DNA of 64,000 nt, taken from positions 310,001 to 374,000 of the forward strand of contig NZ_CP046400.1 of assembly GCF_009762795.1 (NCBI RefSeq), read 5' to 3'. Positions within the stretch are counted from its first letter, which is position 1, and every line of letters begins with the position of its first letter. Positions 8,636-17,605 of the stretch are shown in pieces. A program made the translations under genes and the position numbers. The DNA comes from Pseudodesulfovibrio cashew (GTDB lineage Bacteria; Desulfobacterota; Desulfovibrionia; Desulfovibrionales; Desulfovibrionaceae). A model generated the notes under the pieces. That model searched no databases. It was not told the DNA's origin and was given only the letters and a program-made list of their open reading frames with translations.

Positions 8636-9577
8636 ATGGACATGATCTACATCCCCTACGTCGCCGCAGGTATCGGCTTCTGCTCCGTGCTCCTGGCCGG
8701 ATACGGCCTGGTTGGCTACCTCTCCTCCGCGGGCGACACGGCCCGCCTCAGGGAAAGGGTAAGCGGAGGCCGGGGAGATGCGTCCAGCGCCGCAGGCGGC
8801 CTGCGCAACAAATTCTCGGACATCTTCGAGAGCATGGGGACCAAGATCGGCCCCAAGGACTCCGAAGAGGTGAACAAGACCCGCCGCGAGCTGATCCAGG
8901 CAGGCCTGCGCACCCCCGGTGCGGCAGTGAAGTTCCAGGGAGCCAAAGGTGTCATCGCCCTGACCCTGCTCGGCCTCTTCCTGGCCGCGCGCTTCCTCCT
9001 CTTCCGGGAGATGCCCCTGGCCACGACCTGCTTCGGTGCGGTGGCCATGGCCGCCCTCGGCATCTACGGGCCCCAGGTCTGGCTCAGGAAGCGCATCGCC
9101 AAGCGCCAGTTGGCCGTTGCCAACGAGCTGCCCGACGCCCTCGACCTGCTGGTGGTCTGCGTGGAATCCGGCATGGGCCTGGACCAGGCCATCGAGCGCG
9201 TCCAGAACGAACTCAGGGAGTCCGGCCCGATCATCAGCCTGGAATTCCGGCTGCTGACCCTCGAACTACGCGCGGGCAAGGCCAGGGCAGACGCCCTCCG
9301 CTCGCTCTCCGACCGCGTGGGCCAGGACGACCTGTCCTCCCTGGCCTCGCTGCTCGTCCAGGCCGATATCTTCGGCATCAGCGTGGGACGGACCCTGCGC
9401 GTATATTCCGACGCCATGCGCACCAAGCGGTCGCAGCGCGCCGAGGAAAAGGCGGCCAAGCTGCCCGTCCTCCTGCTGCTCCCCCTGGTCACGTTTATTT
9501 TACCCGCCCTGTTTATCGCCATCATGGGCCCCGCCGTCATCCTGTTCATCGACATCTTCGCCCAGGTGAACCCCTGA
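8636..9577 (+). CDS. tadC: Tad inner-membrane platform protein TadC
   Basis: This 313-residue GspF-domain paralogue of TadB probably forms the second half of the platform. Membrane segments lie at about 4-26, 100-145 and 280-310. The F-domain core reads ANELPDALDLLVVCVESGMGLDQAIERVQNEL, and the motif IFGISVGRTLRVYSDAMRTKRSQRAEEKAAKLPVLLLLPL is typical of TadC. GGGGGAGG precedes the ATG. The gene is 12 bp after tadB and 22 bp before the TPR lipoprotein gene. Confidence 0.94.
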   Translation: MDMIYIPYVAAGIGFCSVLLAGYGLVGYLSSAGDTARLRERVSGGRGDASSAAGGLRNKFSDIFESMGTKIGPKDSEEVNKTRRELIQAGLRTPGAAVKFQGAKGVIALTLLGLFLAARFLLFREMPLATTCFGAVAMAALGIYGPQVWLRKRIAKRQLAVANELPDALDLLVVCVESGMGLDQAIERVQNELRESGPIISLEFRLLTLELRAGKARADALRSLSDRVGQDDLSSLASLLVQADIFGISVGRTLRVYSDAMRTKRSQRAEEKAAKLPVLLLLPLVTFILPALFIAIMGPAVILFIDIFAQVNP

Positions 9578-9599
9578 CGGAAAGGAAAGGAGAAAGACC

Positions 9600-10940
9600 A
9601 TGAAGAAACTGATCGTCATCGCCACCGTCATGCTGCTTCTGGCCGGAATGGCCGGCTGCGCCGCCAAGTCCAAAGAGGACCCCTCGTTCAAGGAGTTCGC
9701 CTACGGCAAGGACGAGGGCATCCCTCTCTCCGCCGAACAGCACGAACAGGTGGGCGACGGCTTGCTCCGCCGCGGCCAGGACGAAATGGCCTTCATGCAC
9801 TACGCCAAGGCCGCCGAGCTGGATGAAGAGAACCTCGACGTCCGGGTCAAGAAGGCCGACCTGCTCTGCCGCAAGGGGCTCGATGAACAGGCCCTGGCCG
9901 AATACATCAAGGTCCTGGAAAAGGACGCTGATCACGCCGTGGCCAACGGCGCCGCCGGAGCCATTTACTTCCGCGCCGGACTGTACAATGAAGCCCGGAC
10001 CCACCTGGAGAAGTCGGTCCGTCTCAACCCCATGCTCTGGAAGTCCTACAACTACCTGGGTATCCTTGACGACAAGGACGGCCACTACGAAATGGCCGCC
10101 GACAACTTCGCCAAGGCCATCGACCTGCACCGCGGCAACAACACCGCTGAAATCTACAACAACCTCGGCGTGGTCCACATCGCCCGCAAGCAGTACGGCA
10201 TGGCCGTGGACGCCTTCCGCCGAGCCCTGAAGACCGGCGGCGCCTCGGCCCGCACCTACAACAACCTCGGCCTGGCGCTGACCCGCCTGGGCCGACTGGA
10301 CGAGGCCCTGGAGGCCTTCAAGTACGCCGGCGGAGACTCCAAGGCCAACAACAACCTCGGCTACGTGCTCCTCACGGACAACCAGCCGGAAAAGGCCGTG
10401 GCCTACTTCGAAAAAGCCATCGAGCTTTCCCCCAGTTTCTACGTCAAGGCAGCCGACAACCTGAAGCGCGCCCGCCTGGCCGCCCGGTTCAAGGAAGCCA
10501 ACGACACCATCCAAACAAGCGGTTCCACCCCGAACCCCCTGCTCCATGAGTCTTTCCCCGACTCGGAGCAGAACCCCGGCGAGCCTGCGGCATCTCCCGC
10601 GTCCGCGGGCTCGCCTTCCGTGGGATTCAAGAAGATCTCCCACGTGCAGGGTTCCGGGGACCACATACTCACCGAGACCTATGGTCTCCATGTCGGCTCG
10701 TACAAGGACCACAAGCGCGCCTTCACCCACTGCGAGCAACTTCGCAAGCAGGGCTTCTCCACCTGGATCAACCAGATCGACCTCGGCGACAAGGGCATCT
10801 GGTACCGAGTCCTGGTGGGCGAATTCCCCACGATCAAGGCAGCCCAGACCGCGCGCCCCGATGTGCTCGCCGTCCTCGGACTGGACCGGGCCACGGTTTA
10901 CGCCAGGGTCATGCCCAAGCCGAAAGGCGCGAGCATCTAA
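9600..10940 (+). CDS. tadD: TPR lipoprotein with SPOR-like domain (TadD-like)
   Basis: This 446-residue protein has a lipobox L-A-G-M-A-G-C (Cys at about 20). At least six tetratricopeptide repeats fill residues 40-310 (for example WKSYNYLGILDDKDGHYEMA and YNNLGVVHIARKQYGMAVDAF). After a Pro/Ala/Ser linker, residues 355-440 resemble a SPOR peptidoglycan-binding fold (YGLHVGSYKDHKRAFTHCEQL, then GIWYRVLVGEFPTIKAAQTA). TadD lipoproteins support pilus assembly from the outer membrane; the SPOR-like end is an addition that would tie the machine to septal or denuded peptidoglycan. It is the last clear tad gene. Confidence 0.86.
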   Translation: MKKLIVIATVMLLLAGMAGCAAKSKEDPSFKEFAYGKDEGIPLSAEQHEQVGDGLLRRGQDEMAFMHYAKAAELDEENLDVRVKKADLLCRKGLDEQALAEYIKVLEKDADHAVANGAAGAIYFRAGLYNEARTHLEKSVRLNPMLWKSYNYLGILDDKDGHYEMAADNFAKAIDLHRGNNTAEIYNNLGVVHIARKQYGMAVDAFRRALKTGGASARTYNNLGLALTRLGRLDEALEAFKYAGGDSKANNNLGYVLLTDNQPEKAVAYFEKAIELSPSFYVKAADNLKRARLAARFKEANDTIQTSGSTPNPLLHESFPDSEQNPGEPAASPASAGSPSVGFKKISHVQGSGDHILTETYGLHVGSYKDHKRAFTHCEQLRKQGFSTWINQIDLGDKGIWYRVLVGEFPTIKAAQTARPDVLAVLGLDRATVYARVMPKPKGASI

Positions 10941-10982
10941 CTCCAGCGCAATGAGCAACGGCACACGCAAAGACCGAAAACA

Positions 10983-11022
10983 GGCCCCGGCGGGACGAAC
11001 CAGGTTCGATCCCGCCGGGGCC
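10983..11022 (+). terminator. Near-perfect 40-nt hairpin ending the tad operon
   Basis: GGCCCCGGCGGGA (10983-10995) pairs perfectly with TCCCGCCGGGGCC (11010-11022). The inside continues as CGAACC/GGTTCG with a single bulged A, giving about 19 bp in all. It begins 43 nt after the tadD stop. It lacks a T tract, so termination may be Rho-assisted or the hairpin may protect the mRNA 3' end. It is placed before the preferred start of the next gene. Confidence 0.65.
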
Positions 11023-11121
11023 GAACGCCCTCTTTCGGAGGAGCTTCCTTTTTATCAGAGAATTTCCTATGATTTCCGGGTAGGCTGGCAAAAGTACTCA
11101 ACCCTGTCGGAGGACTCCCGC

Positions 11122-13269
11122 GTGGCAGCAGACACCCGCCGCATTCGCGTACTCGCCGTGGATCACGACGAGAATATGCTCACCCGGTATCGGGACGTGC
11201 TCTGCTTCGAGGGAGAGGAAGCCGCAGAGTTGGAAGCCCTTTTCAACGACGACCTGCACCTCCCTTCCCAGGAGGATATCCTGGCCGAAGCGAGCAACCC
11301 GATCTATGAAGTGGCCTGCCTGTCGGACCCGGAAGACGCGCTCACGGCGGTCAGCCAAGCCTCAAAACAGGATAACCCCTTCGCTATCGCGCTCATCGAC
11401 GTCCACCTCAACGACGAGGCGCGGGGCATGGCGGGGGTGGATCTGGCTTCCGCCATCCGGGACCTCGATGAAAAAATCGAGATCGTCCTGCTCTCCTCCC
11501 AGGTCAGTGTCCCCCTCAAGGAGATCAACAAGCGCGTACTCCCCACCGAGAAGCTGCTCTACGTACAGAAACCCTTCCAGTCCGCCGAACTCAAGCAGAT
11601 CGCTGCCTCGCTGTGTTCCAAGCGGGACCTGGAAACGCGCCTGCATGAACTCAACCAGACCCTGGCCACCAAGGTGGAAGCGCGTACGGCGGAACTGAAC
11701 GCGGCCAACCGCCGCCTCCGTCTCGACATTTCCAAGCGCGCGGCCGTGCTTAGGGAGCTCCAGGCCAGCGAGCAGCGCTACCGCATGCTCTTCGAGAAGG
11801 ACATCACCGGCAACTTCGCCTCGGACGGCGACGGGCTCATCCTGGACTGCAACGTGGCCTTTGCCGAGCTGTTCGGCTTCAACTCCCCCCAGGACGTGCA
11901 CGGCGCAAACATCTTCGAACTCTGGGACGCCATGGGCGCGCCCGAGCCCCTGGCCGAACTCCTGCGCGGGCAGGACCGGGTGACCAACAAGGAGGTCACC
12001 CTCAGGCGCGGCGGCCTGGACCAGCATCTGCTGGCCAACTTCGACACCGTGCGCGGCGAGTCCGGCGCACTGGCCGAGGTTCGCGGCTACATCTTCGACA
12101 TGTCTGAGCCCAAAAGGCTGGAGGAACAGCTCCGCCAGTCGCAAAAGATGGAGGCCCTCGGCACCCTTGCGGGCGGCATCGCCCACGACTTCAACAACAT
12201 CCTCGGCGTCATCCTCGGCTATGCCGAGATCATCGAGAGCAGCGCCGAGCCGGACTCCGGCCTGGAGCGACGGGTGCGGGAGATTTCCCGCGCGGGCAAG
12301 CGCGCCCGCGATCTGGTCAACCAGATCCTCAATTTCTCGCGCCAGGGACCGCAGGAACGCCACCCTCTGACCCTGGCCCCACTGATCAAGGAAGCCCTCA
12401 AGCTGCTCCGCTCCAGCGTGCCCACCAACGTGGAGATCATCTCGCGAATCGAGACCGACCAGGACAACGTGCTGGCCGACCCCACCCAGGTCCACCAGAT
12501 CATGCTCAATCTCTGCGGCAACGCCTCCCACGCCATGCGCGAAAAGGGCGGGACCCTGACCGTCACCCTGGCCGACGTAAAGGCCGGAGACCCGGTGGTG
12601 CCTCCCGCGGACCTGGGGCAGCCGGAGCGGTTCGTGCGCCTCACGGTGGCGGATACGGGCGGCGGCATCGCCCCCGAGGTGGTGGAACGCATCTTCGATC
12701 CCTTCTTCACCACCAAGAAACAGGGCGAGGGCACAGGCATGGGGCTGGCCATGGTCCACGGCATCGTCAAACGGCACGACGGCCACCTGGAACTGGTCAA
12801 CGAACCGGGCACGGGAGCGGCCTTCCATGTCTTCCTGCCCAAGACCGCCATGGTCGAACGTCCGGTGGCCGAATCCGCAGCGGCGGAACTCGTCTTCCTC
12901 CAGGGCCGCATCCTGTTCGTGGACGACGAAAAGCCGCTCACCGACATCGGGCGCGAGATGCTCGAATCCTTCGGCTTCGAGGTGGTCACCCGAACCTCCT
13001 CGGTGGAGGCCCTGGAAATGTTCAAGCACCGCGCCCGGGACTTCGACCTGGTCATCACCGACCAGACCATGCCCAACATGACCGGCCTTGAGTTGGCCAG
13101 GGAAATCCTGCAGATCCGCCCCGGCATGCCCATCATCCTGTGCACGGGCTTTTCGGACGCCGTGTCATACGACCGGCTGCGCGACATCGGCATCGGCGAT
13201 TTCATCATGAAGCCGATCCTCAAGCACGACCTGATTCGTTCGATCTCCCGCCAGCTGGCCGGAGAGTAG
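11122..13269 (+). CDS. Hybrid sensor histidine kinase (REC-PAS-HisKA-HATPase-REC)
   Basis: I prefer the GTG at 11122 (715 residues): GGAGG at 11109-11113 is ideally spaced 8 nt away, and the receiver domain begins at once ([12 protein letters not shown]). An ATG at 10951 would translate the hairpin. Domains in order: receiver (Asp near 92, ALIDVHL), coiled coil, PAS (about 216-330), HisKA with [10 protein letters not shown] (His near 354), HATPase with [10 protein letters not shown] and EGTGMGLAM, and C-terminal receiver (Asp near 646, LVITDQTMP). No membrane span is seen, so it is cytosolic. Adjacent to tad, it might regulate pili; there is no direct evidence. Confidence 0.88.
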   Translation: MAADTRRIRVLAVDHDENMLTRYRDVLCFEGEEAAELEALFNDDLHLPSQEDILAEASNPIYEVACLSDPEDALTAVSQASKQDNPFAIALIDVHLNDEARGMAGVDLASAIRDLDEKIEIVLLSSQVSVPLKEINKRVLPTEKLLYVQKPFQSAELKQIAASLCSKRDLETRLHELNQTLATKVEARTAELNAANRRLRLDISKRAAVLRELQASEQRYRMLFEKDITGNFASDGDGLILDCNVAFAELFGFNSPQDVHGANIFELWDAMGAPEPLAELLRGQDRVTNKEVTLRRGGLDQHLLANFDTVRGESGALAEVRGYIFDMSEPKRLEEQLRQSQKMEALGTLAGGIAHDFNNILGVILGYAEIIESSAEPDSGLERRVREISRAGKRARDLVNQILNFSRQGPQERHPLTLAPLIKEALKLLRSSVPTNVEIISRIETDQDNVLADPTQVHQIMLNLCGNASHAMREKGGTLTVTLADVKAGDPVVPPADLGQPERFVRLTVADTGGGIAPEVVERIFDPFFTTKKQGEGTGMGLAMVHGIVKRHDGHLELVNEPGTGAAFHVFLPKTAMVERPVAESAAAELVFLQGRILFVDDEKPLTDIGREMLESFGFEVVTRTSSVEALEMFKHRARDFDLVITDQTMPNMTGLELAREILQIRPGMPIILCTGFSDAVSYDRLRDIGIGDFIMKPILKHDLIRSISRQLAGE

Positions 13270-13417
13270 GCACGCCAGACACCGCAGGGAGCCTTACCGG
13301 AATAGTCGCCGGAGAGGCCCCTGCCAAACTCTAACGCCCTTGCATCTTTTTTCCTGTTCGGCGATCATGTAACGCCGCACACAACCGTGCGCGCCGAAAA
13401 CACTCCTCGGGTGGACC

Positions 13418-14665
13418 ATGTTCAAACATTTTGCCCTGTTGCTGTCACTCATGACAATCCTGGCCGGATGCGCCGGCGGGGTAGCCAGCACCATGAACCA
13501 AGCGGCGTTCCGCCATGTCCCGGCACAGCCCGGCAAGACTCGCGCGTCCAAAGGGAGCAATGCAAAGGCCCGGCTTCAGGGAATCGGCCCCCTTGAGCTG
13601 CAGGCGGCGATCATGAGCTTTGCGGACACCTCCAACGCCCGCATAGCCGAGGCCGCCGCAGCGCTGGAGGAAATCGGTACGCCCCAGGCACGAGTCACCG
13701 CAGCCCGGATGATGGTCTTCGATGTCTCCTCCAACGTGGAGATTGCCGCCGGACCGTATCCCGGCATGGCCCTGCTCGATCTCATCGTGGTCACCACCCT
13801 GCGGCGCATGGTCTGGGAAGACTTCTGGCTTCCAAGGTTCGGTCCCGAAGCCGAAAAGGCCATGGAGCAGTTCCGGGAGATGGAGGAGGATGTCTGGGAA
13901 GAGGCATCCAGGGTGATGAATGCCGAACAGATGGCCGAGATGCGCATGATCATCGAGGCATGGCGGGCCAAGCACCCGAAGCAGGTGGCGGTCAACTATG
14001 TCCGGTTCAGCGATTTCGGGGAGCTGGGCCTCAAGCCGGCCCTGCGCAGGCTGGACCAGCCGGGCGGCCTGTTCGCCAGCGTCCAGGCCGCCGCCCTGGT
14101 GGCCGAGGACATGAAGGTGGCCGTAGACCGTGCCTTTTACCTCATGTCCCGCATGCAACTGGTCATCAGCTACCAGGTGGAACTCGCCTACCTCGAACTG
14201 CTCTTCCAGCCTGAAGTCAACGGACTGATCAACGAGACCGAGAACATGACCAGCCTCGGAGAGCGATACGCGGAAATTGCCGAGAAGCTGCCTGAAGAAC
14301 TGAGAACCGAAAGTTCCAAGATCGTCAACCAGCTCTTCACCCAACTCGCCCAAAACAGCGACCGGACCATCAACACCGCCCTGACCGGGCTGACCCAATG
14401 GCAGAACCAGGCCATCGTCGGCATCATGGAAAACATTTCCAAGGAAAGGGAGGCGGCGATCAATCAGGCCATCGCCGGGCTGGTGCTGCAGCAGAACGAA
14501 CTCTACCAGCGGGTGGACCGGCTGGTGGACCGGAGCAGCTCGGAACTGGAGAGATCCATGGACCACGCCTTCCTGCTGGGATTGCTCCTGCTGGGCGCGT
14601 TCTTCCTGCTGCTGACGCTCTACAAGGTGTTCGTGGCCCGTCCGTTGGACCGCAGAAGGAGCTAA
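13418..14665 (+). CDS. Lipoprotein with C-terminal membrane anchor, function unknown
   Basis: This 415-residue protein begins with a lipoprotein signal (LMTILAGC, Cys near residue 18) and ends with one hydrophobic span (about 381-402, FLLGLLLLGAFFLLLTLY) plus a basic tail RPLDRRRS. The middle is mostly helical and Glu/Gln/Ala-rich, with a likely coiled coil at about 270-375 (EKLPEELRTESSKIVNQLF, NISKEREAAINQAIAGL). I recognise no family. Having both a lipid anchor and a transmembrane end is unusual: if the lipid is in the outer membrane it would bridge the periplasm. It ends tail to tail with the minus-strand kinase, overlapping by 4 bp. Confidence 0.8.
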   Translation: MFKHFALLLSLMTILAGCAGGVASTMNQAAFRHVPAQPGKTRASKGSNAKARLQGIGPLELQAAIMSFADTSNARIAEAAAALEEIGTPQARVTAARMMVFDVSSNVEIAAGPYPGMALLDLIVVTTLRRMVWEDFWLPRFGPEAEKAMEQFREMEEDVWEEASRVMNAEQMAEMRMIIEAWRAKHPKQVAVNYVRFSDFGELGLKPALRRLDQPGGLFASVQAAALVAEDMKVAVDRAFYLMSRMQLVISYQVELAYLELLFQPEVNGLINETENMTSLGERYAEIAEKLPEELRTESSKIVNQLFTQLAQNSDRTINTALTGLTQWQNQAIVGIMENISKEREAAINQAIAGLVLQQNELYQRVDRLVDRSSSELERSMDHAFLLGLLLLGAFFLLLTLYKVFVARPLDRRRS

Positions 14666-16299
14666 TCCATGACCGGGAGGGTAAAGGCGAAGACGCTGCC
14701 GCCCTCCGCATTCGGCTCATGCCAGAGAGTGCCGTGGTGGTGTTCCACGATCTCCTTGCTGATGGGCAGCCCCAACCCGGAGCCTTTGGGCTTGTCGGTC
14801 AGAGTGTTGCCCAGTTGGCGGAACTTGTCGAAGATGACGTCCCTCTCCTCCTCGGGCACTCCGATGCCGGTGTCGGCTACTTTGACCACCACCCTGCCCT
14901 CTTCGGGGAAAGCGCTGAGGGTCACCGTTCCCTCCTTCGTGAACTTGGCCGCATTGGAGAGCAGGTTGATGACAACCTGGACGAGCCGGTCCCGGTCTCC
15001 CTGCACCATGGGCAGCCCCTGATCCGGCAATTCGAAGGCCAGCGAAAGCCCGGCCCTGTCAAAGAGGACCTCGGTGGCGGCCAGGGAATGGCGGAGAATT
15101 TCCTCCAACGGGACCTCCTCCATGTCCCACTCGAACCGCCCGGCCTCCAGTTTGGCCAGATCAAGAACATTGTTGATCAGTTCGGTCAGCCGCTCGCCCT
15201 CGGTCACGATGACCTGGTTGTTGCCGGCGATGCGTTCCAGCCGCCGAAGCGCTTCCGGGGTGGCGGCTTTGCTGTCCGTCATGATCTCTTCCAACGCCTT
15301 GCGCGCGAGCTTGGCAAAGCCGAGGATGGAGGTCAGGGGCGTGCGCAGCTCATGCGACACCATGGAGAGAAAGTTGGATTTCAGCATGCTGAGGCGCTCG
15401 GCCTCCTTCTTGGCCTCGCGCAATGCATCCACCGCCTGATGCTTGGCGGTCACGTCGTCCACCATGCCCTCGATATACTGGGGGGAGCCATCCGCGCCGC
15501 GAACCAACCGGGCGGAGAACGAACCCCAGCGAAAAGCACCGTCACGGCGGCGCAGCTTGACCTCGAAGGCCGACGCTCGCCCCCTTCGCTTCAACAGGTT
15601 GATGAGCCTGACCCGGTCTTCCGGATTGGCATAGACCTGCTCGCCGATGTTGTCATACCGCTCTATGACTTCTTCCGGTTTTTCATATCCGAGCAACCGG
15701 GCCATGGCAGCATTGACATGCAGCAGGCGGCCGTCCATGGAGGTCTGGAATATGCCTTCCACCGCGTTGTTGAAGATGGAGCGGTACTTTTCCTCCGCCA
15801 ACTCACGCTCCCGAATCTCACGCTGCAGCCGTTCATTGGCAAGGCAGGAGATACACGCCCCGGCAAATTTGACATTAAGCGGCGCGAGGGATTTGAGGAC
15901 GGCCTCTTCCAGCGGTGCGCTCTTGATCAACAGCAACACTCCGAATCCGGGCAACTCCATCACGTAGCGGCGATTCCCGTTCGCCTTGTCCTGTTCCGGC
16001 AGGGACGCCAGGTAGTCGTCAACTCCTGCGGAGTCCAACCCTTTGGGCACGCTCTCGATGGCTTCCAGCACGGCGCTGTTGGGCCTCATGCGCTTGGGGA
16101 TGGCATAGATGCTCCTGAACGAAACAAGCCCGGCCTCATCCGTTTCCTGCTGCAGCACCGCCCCGGCAAGGCAGTTCAGCCGCCTCAGGTAGATGGAAAC
16201 CGCCTCCCTGAGCATGGCCCCGAGGTCCAGGCTGTTGCCGATGGACATGGCGATCTCATAGTAGATGCGCTCGTAAACATGGATCTCGGAAGTCCTCAC
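14662..16299 (-). CDS. PAS-domain sensor histidine kinase partnered with FIST protein
   Basis: This 545-residue soluble kinase has a GAF-like N-terminal region (about 1-165, with CLAGAVLQQETDEAG) and a PAS/PAC domain (about 185-295, EEKYRSIFNNAVEGIFQTSMDGRLLHVN). HisKA carries MVSHELRTPLTSILG (His near 316). HATPase has NLLSNAAKFT, VADTGIGVP and GSGLGLPISKEIVEHHHG. No membrane span or receiver is present. It overlaps the FIST gene upstream by 4 bp (ATGA), so the pair is co-translated and the FIST protein is the likely input. The response regulator is not encoded nearby. Confidence 0.9.
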   Translation of the reverse strand: MRTSEIHVYERIYYEIAMSIGNSLDLGAMLREAVSIYLRRLNCLAGAVLQQETDEAGLVSFRSIYAIPKRMRPNSAVLEAIESVPKGLDSAGVDDYLASLPEQDKANGNRRYVMELPGFGVLLLIKSAPLEEAVLKSLAPLNVKFAGACISCLANERLQREIRERELAEEKYRSIFNNAVEGIFQTSMDGRLLHVNAAMARLLGYEKPEEVIERYDNIGEQVYANPEDRVRLINLLKRRGRASAFEVKLRRRDGAFRWGSFSARLVRGADGSPQYIEGMVDDVTAKHQAVDALREAKKEAERLSMLKSNFLSMVSHELRTPLTSILGFAKLARKALEEIMTDSKAATPEALRRLERIAGNNQVIVTEGERLTELINNVLDLAKLEAGRFEWDMEEVPLEEILRHSLAATEVLFDRAGLSLAFELPDQGLPMVQGDRDRLVQVVINLLSNAAKFTKEGTVTLSAFPEEGRVVVKVADTGIGVPEEERDVIFDKFRQLGNTLTDKPKGSGLGLPISKEIVEHHHGTLWHEPNAEGGSVFAFTLPVMD

Positions 16300-17417
16300 C
16301 GACCCTCCAGCAAGGCGACCACGGCCGTCATGTTGTAGAATTCCAGATAGTCCTGTCCGCTGTTGGCCAACTCGCCCATGGAGCAGATCCCCACGGACTC
16401 CATTCCCTGCTCAGTCATGGCCTCCAGCTCCAGCCTGTACTCGTCATCCAGAAACAATGCCCGCGAGATGCAGTCGATGAAAAACCCCAGCCTAGGCCGG
16501 GCGTCGGGCGGAAAATTTTCCTTTGCCATGCGCAGGGACGATCCGGCGGCCTGGATCAGATTTTCCGGGCTGCCGTGGAGGATGTCGACATATGCGCCCT
16601 CCGGGATATCCCCGATGCACACGAGCGCTTCCTCTCCATCAAGCCCCATGGGGTCCCGGACCACGCGCTCGGCCCCCATCTTGGCGATGCCGAAGGGGTA
16701 GGACTGGGCGATGTCGAAAAAAGGCTCAAGCATGAACCGCTTGCCGGAATGGGCTTCGACCACCTCCCGGTAAACCTCGAACGCGGGCCGCCAATCCAAC
16801 GATTTGATAAGGTTCCCCTCGGACTCGGTAACCTTGAACGGGCCCTTGACGTACTCCCAGCCATGACTGACGCCCACCCCGCTCTCCATATGATACGCGC
16901 CCAGCACGGCCGCGTCCCTGAGCACTCCTTCGTTGGTGAACACGCAGGGGGTCCGCCGAAAACTGAGTGAACCAGCCCCGCCGCCAATGTAATTCACCTC
17001 CAGGCCGAAAATGGAATAGAGTGCGTCGACAAAGGCCCCGATACGGCTGGACAGCCCATCCACAAAGACGAGCACGGTCCGCGCATCCGTCTCTTCGGCG
17101 ACCATGCGGTCAAGCACATCCTCAAAGTCGACAGCGGGAGAGTTCATGTCACGAACGACATAGGTTTCGGGGTGTTCATCCATGGCAACGACGACGTTGC
17201 CCTTTTCCATCAAAAGACCATCGCCCAAAACCCTGGGGAATATGCCGCCGGACAGCGGCACCGGAGTGCTGCGCAGAAGTGGATCGAGACATTCCGACTC
17301 ATAGCCGTTGCCATCGCACGAAAAGATAAGCAGGCTGCCCGCCCCATTTTCAAGAGCGCTGTCCATGGCCTGCCGCAATCCTGCGAGGGTCCCTTCCCTG
17401 TCAATGAATACTCGCAT
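16296..17417 (-). CDS. FIST-domain signal-sensing protein
   Basis: This 373-residue protein matches the FIST_N plus FIST_C arrangement. The N-terminal half has GAGSLLIFSCDG and TPVPLSGGIFPRVL, then FVDGLSSRIGAFVDALYSIFG and YIGGGAGSLSF. The C-terminal half carries GVGVSHGWEYVKGPFKVTESEGN, AFEVYREVV and the ARPRLGFFIDCISRALFL motif. FIST domains are sensory modules, proposed to bind small ligands such as amino acids, and occur with kinases or chemoreceptors. The start at 17417 follows AGGGAG; a more distal ATG at 17477 would add 20 unrelated residues. It forms an operon with the kinase. Confidence 0.85.
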   Translation of the reverse strand: MRVFIDREGTLAGLRQAMDSALENGAGSLLIFSCDGNGYESECLDPLLRSTPVPLSGGIFPRVLGDGLLMEKGNVVVAMDEHPETYVVRDMNSPAVDFEDVLDRMVAEETDARTVLVFVDGLSSRIGAFVDALYSIFGLEVNYIGGGAGSLSFRRTPCVFTNEGVLRDAAVLGAYHMESGVGVSHGWEYVKGPFKVTESEGNLIKSLDWRPAFEVYREVVEAHSGKRFMLEPFFDIAQSYPFGIAKMGAERVVRDPMGLDGEEALVCIGDIPEGAYVDILHGSPENLIQAAGSSLRMAKENFPPDARPRLGFFIDCISRALFLDDEYRLELEAMTEQGMESVGICSMGELANSGQDYLEFYNMTAVVALLEGR

Positions 17418-17605
17418 GATCCATCTCCCTGCTCCAGCTCTTGAAGGAGAATAGCAAACAGCGCCCACTCCGACCATGATAATCCCCGGCGGCCATAAAA
17501 AAAGGTTAAGACCGGTGGCAGTTGGGTCTTCCCCACTGGCGAAGCGGATAAAATTCCGCTACTCTGGTAATCGTTCCCGAATACAATCATCAGGACGGAA
17601 AGAAC

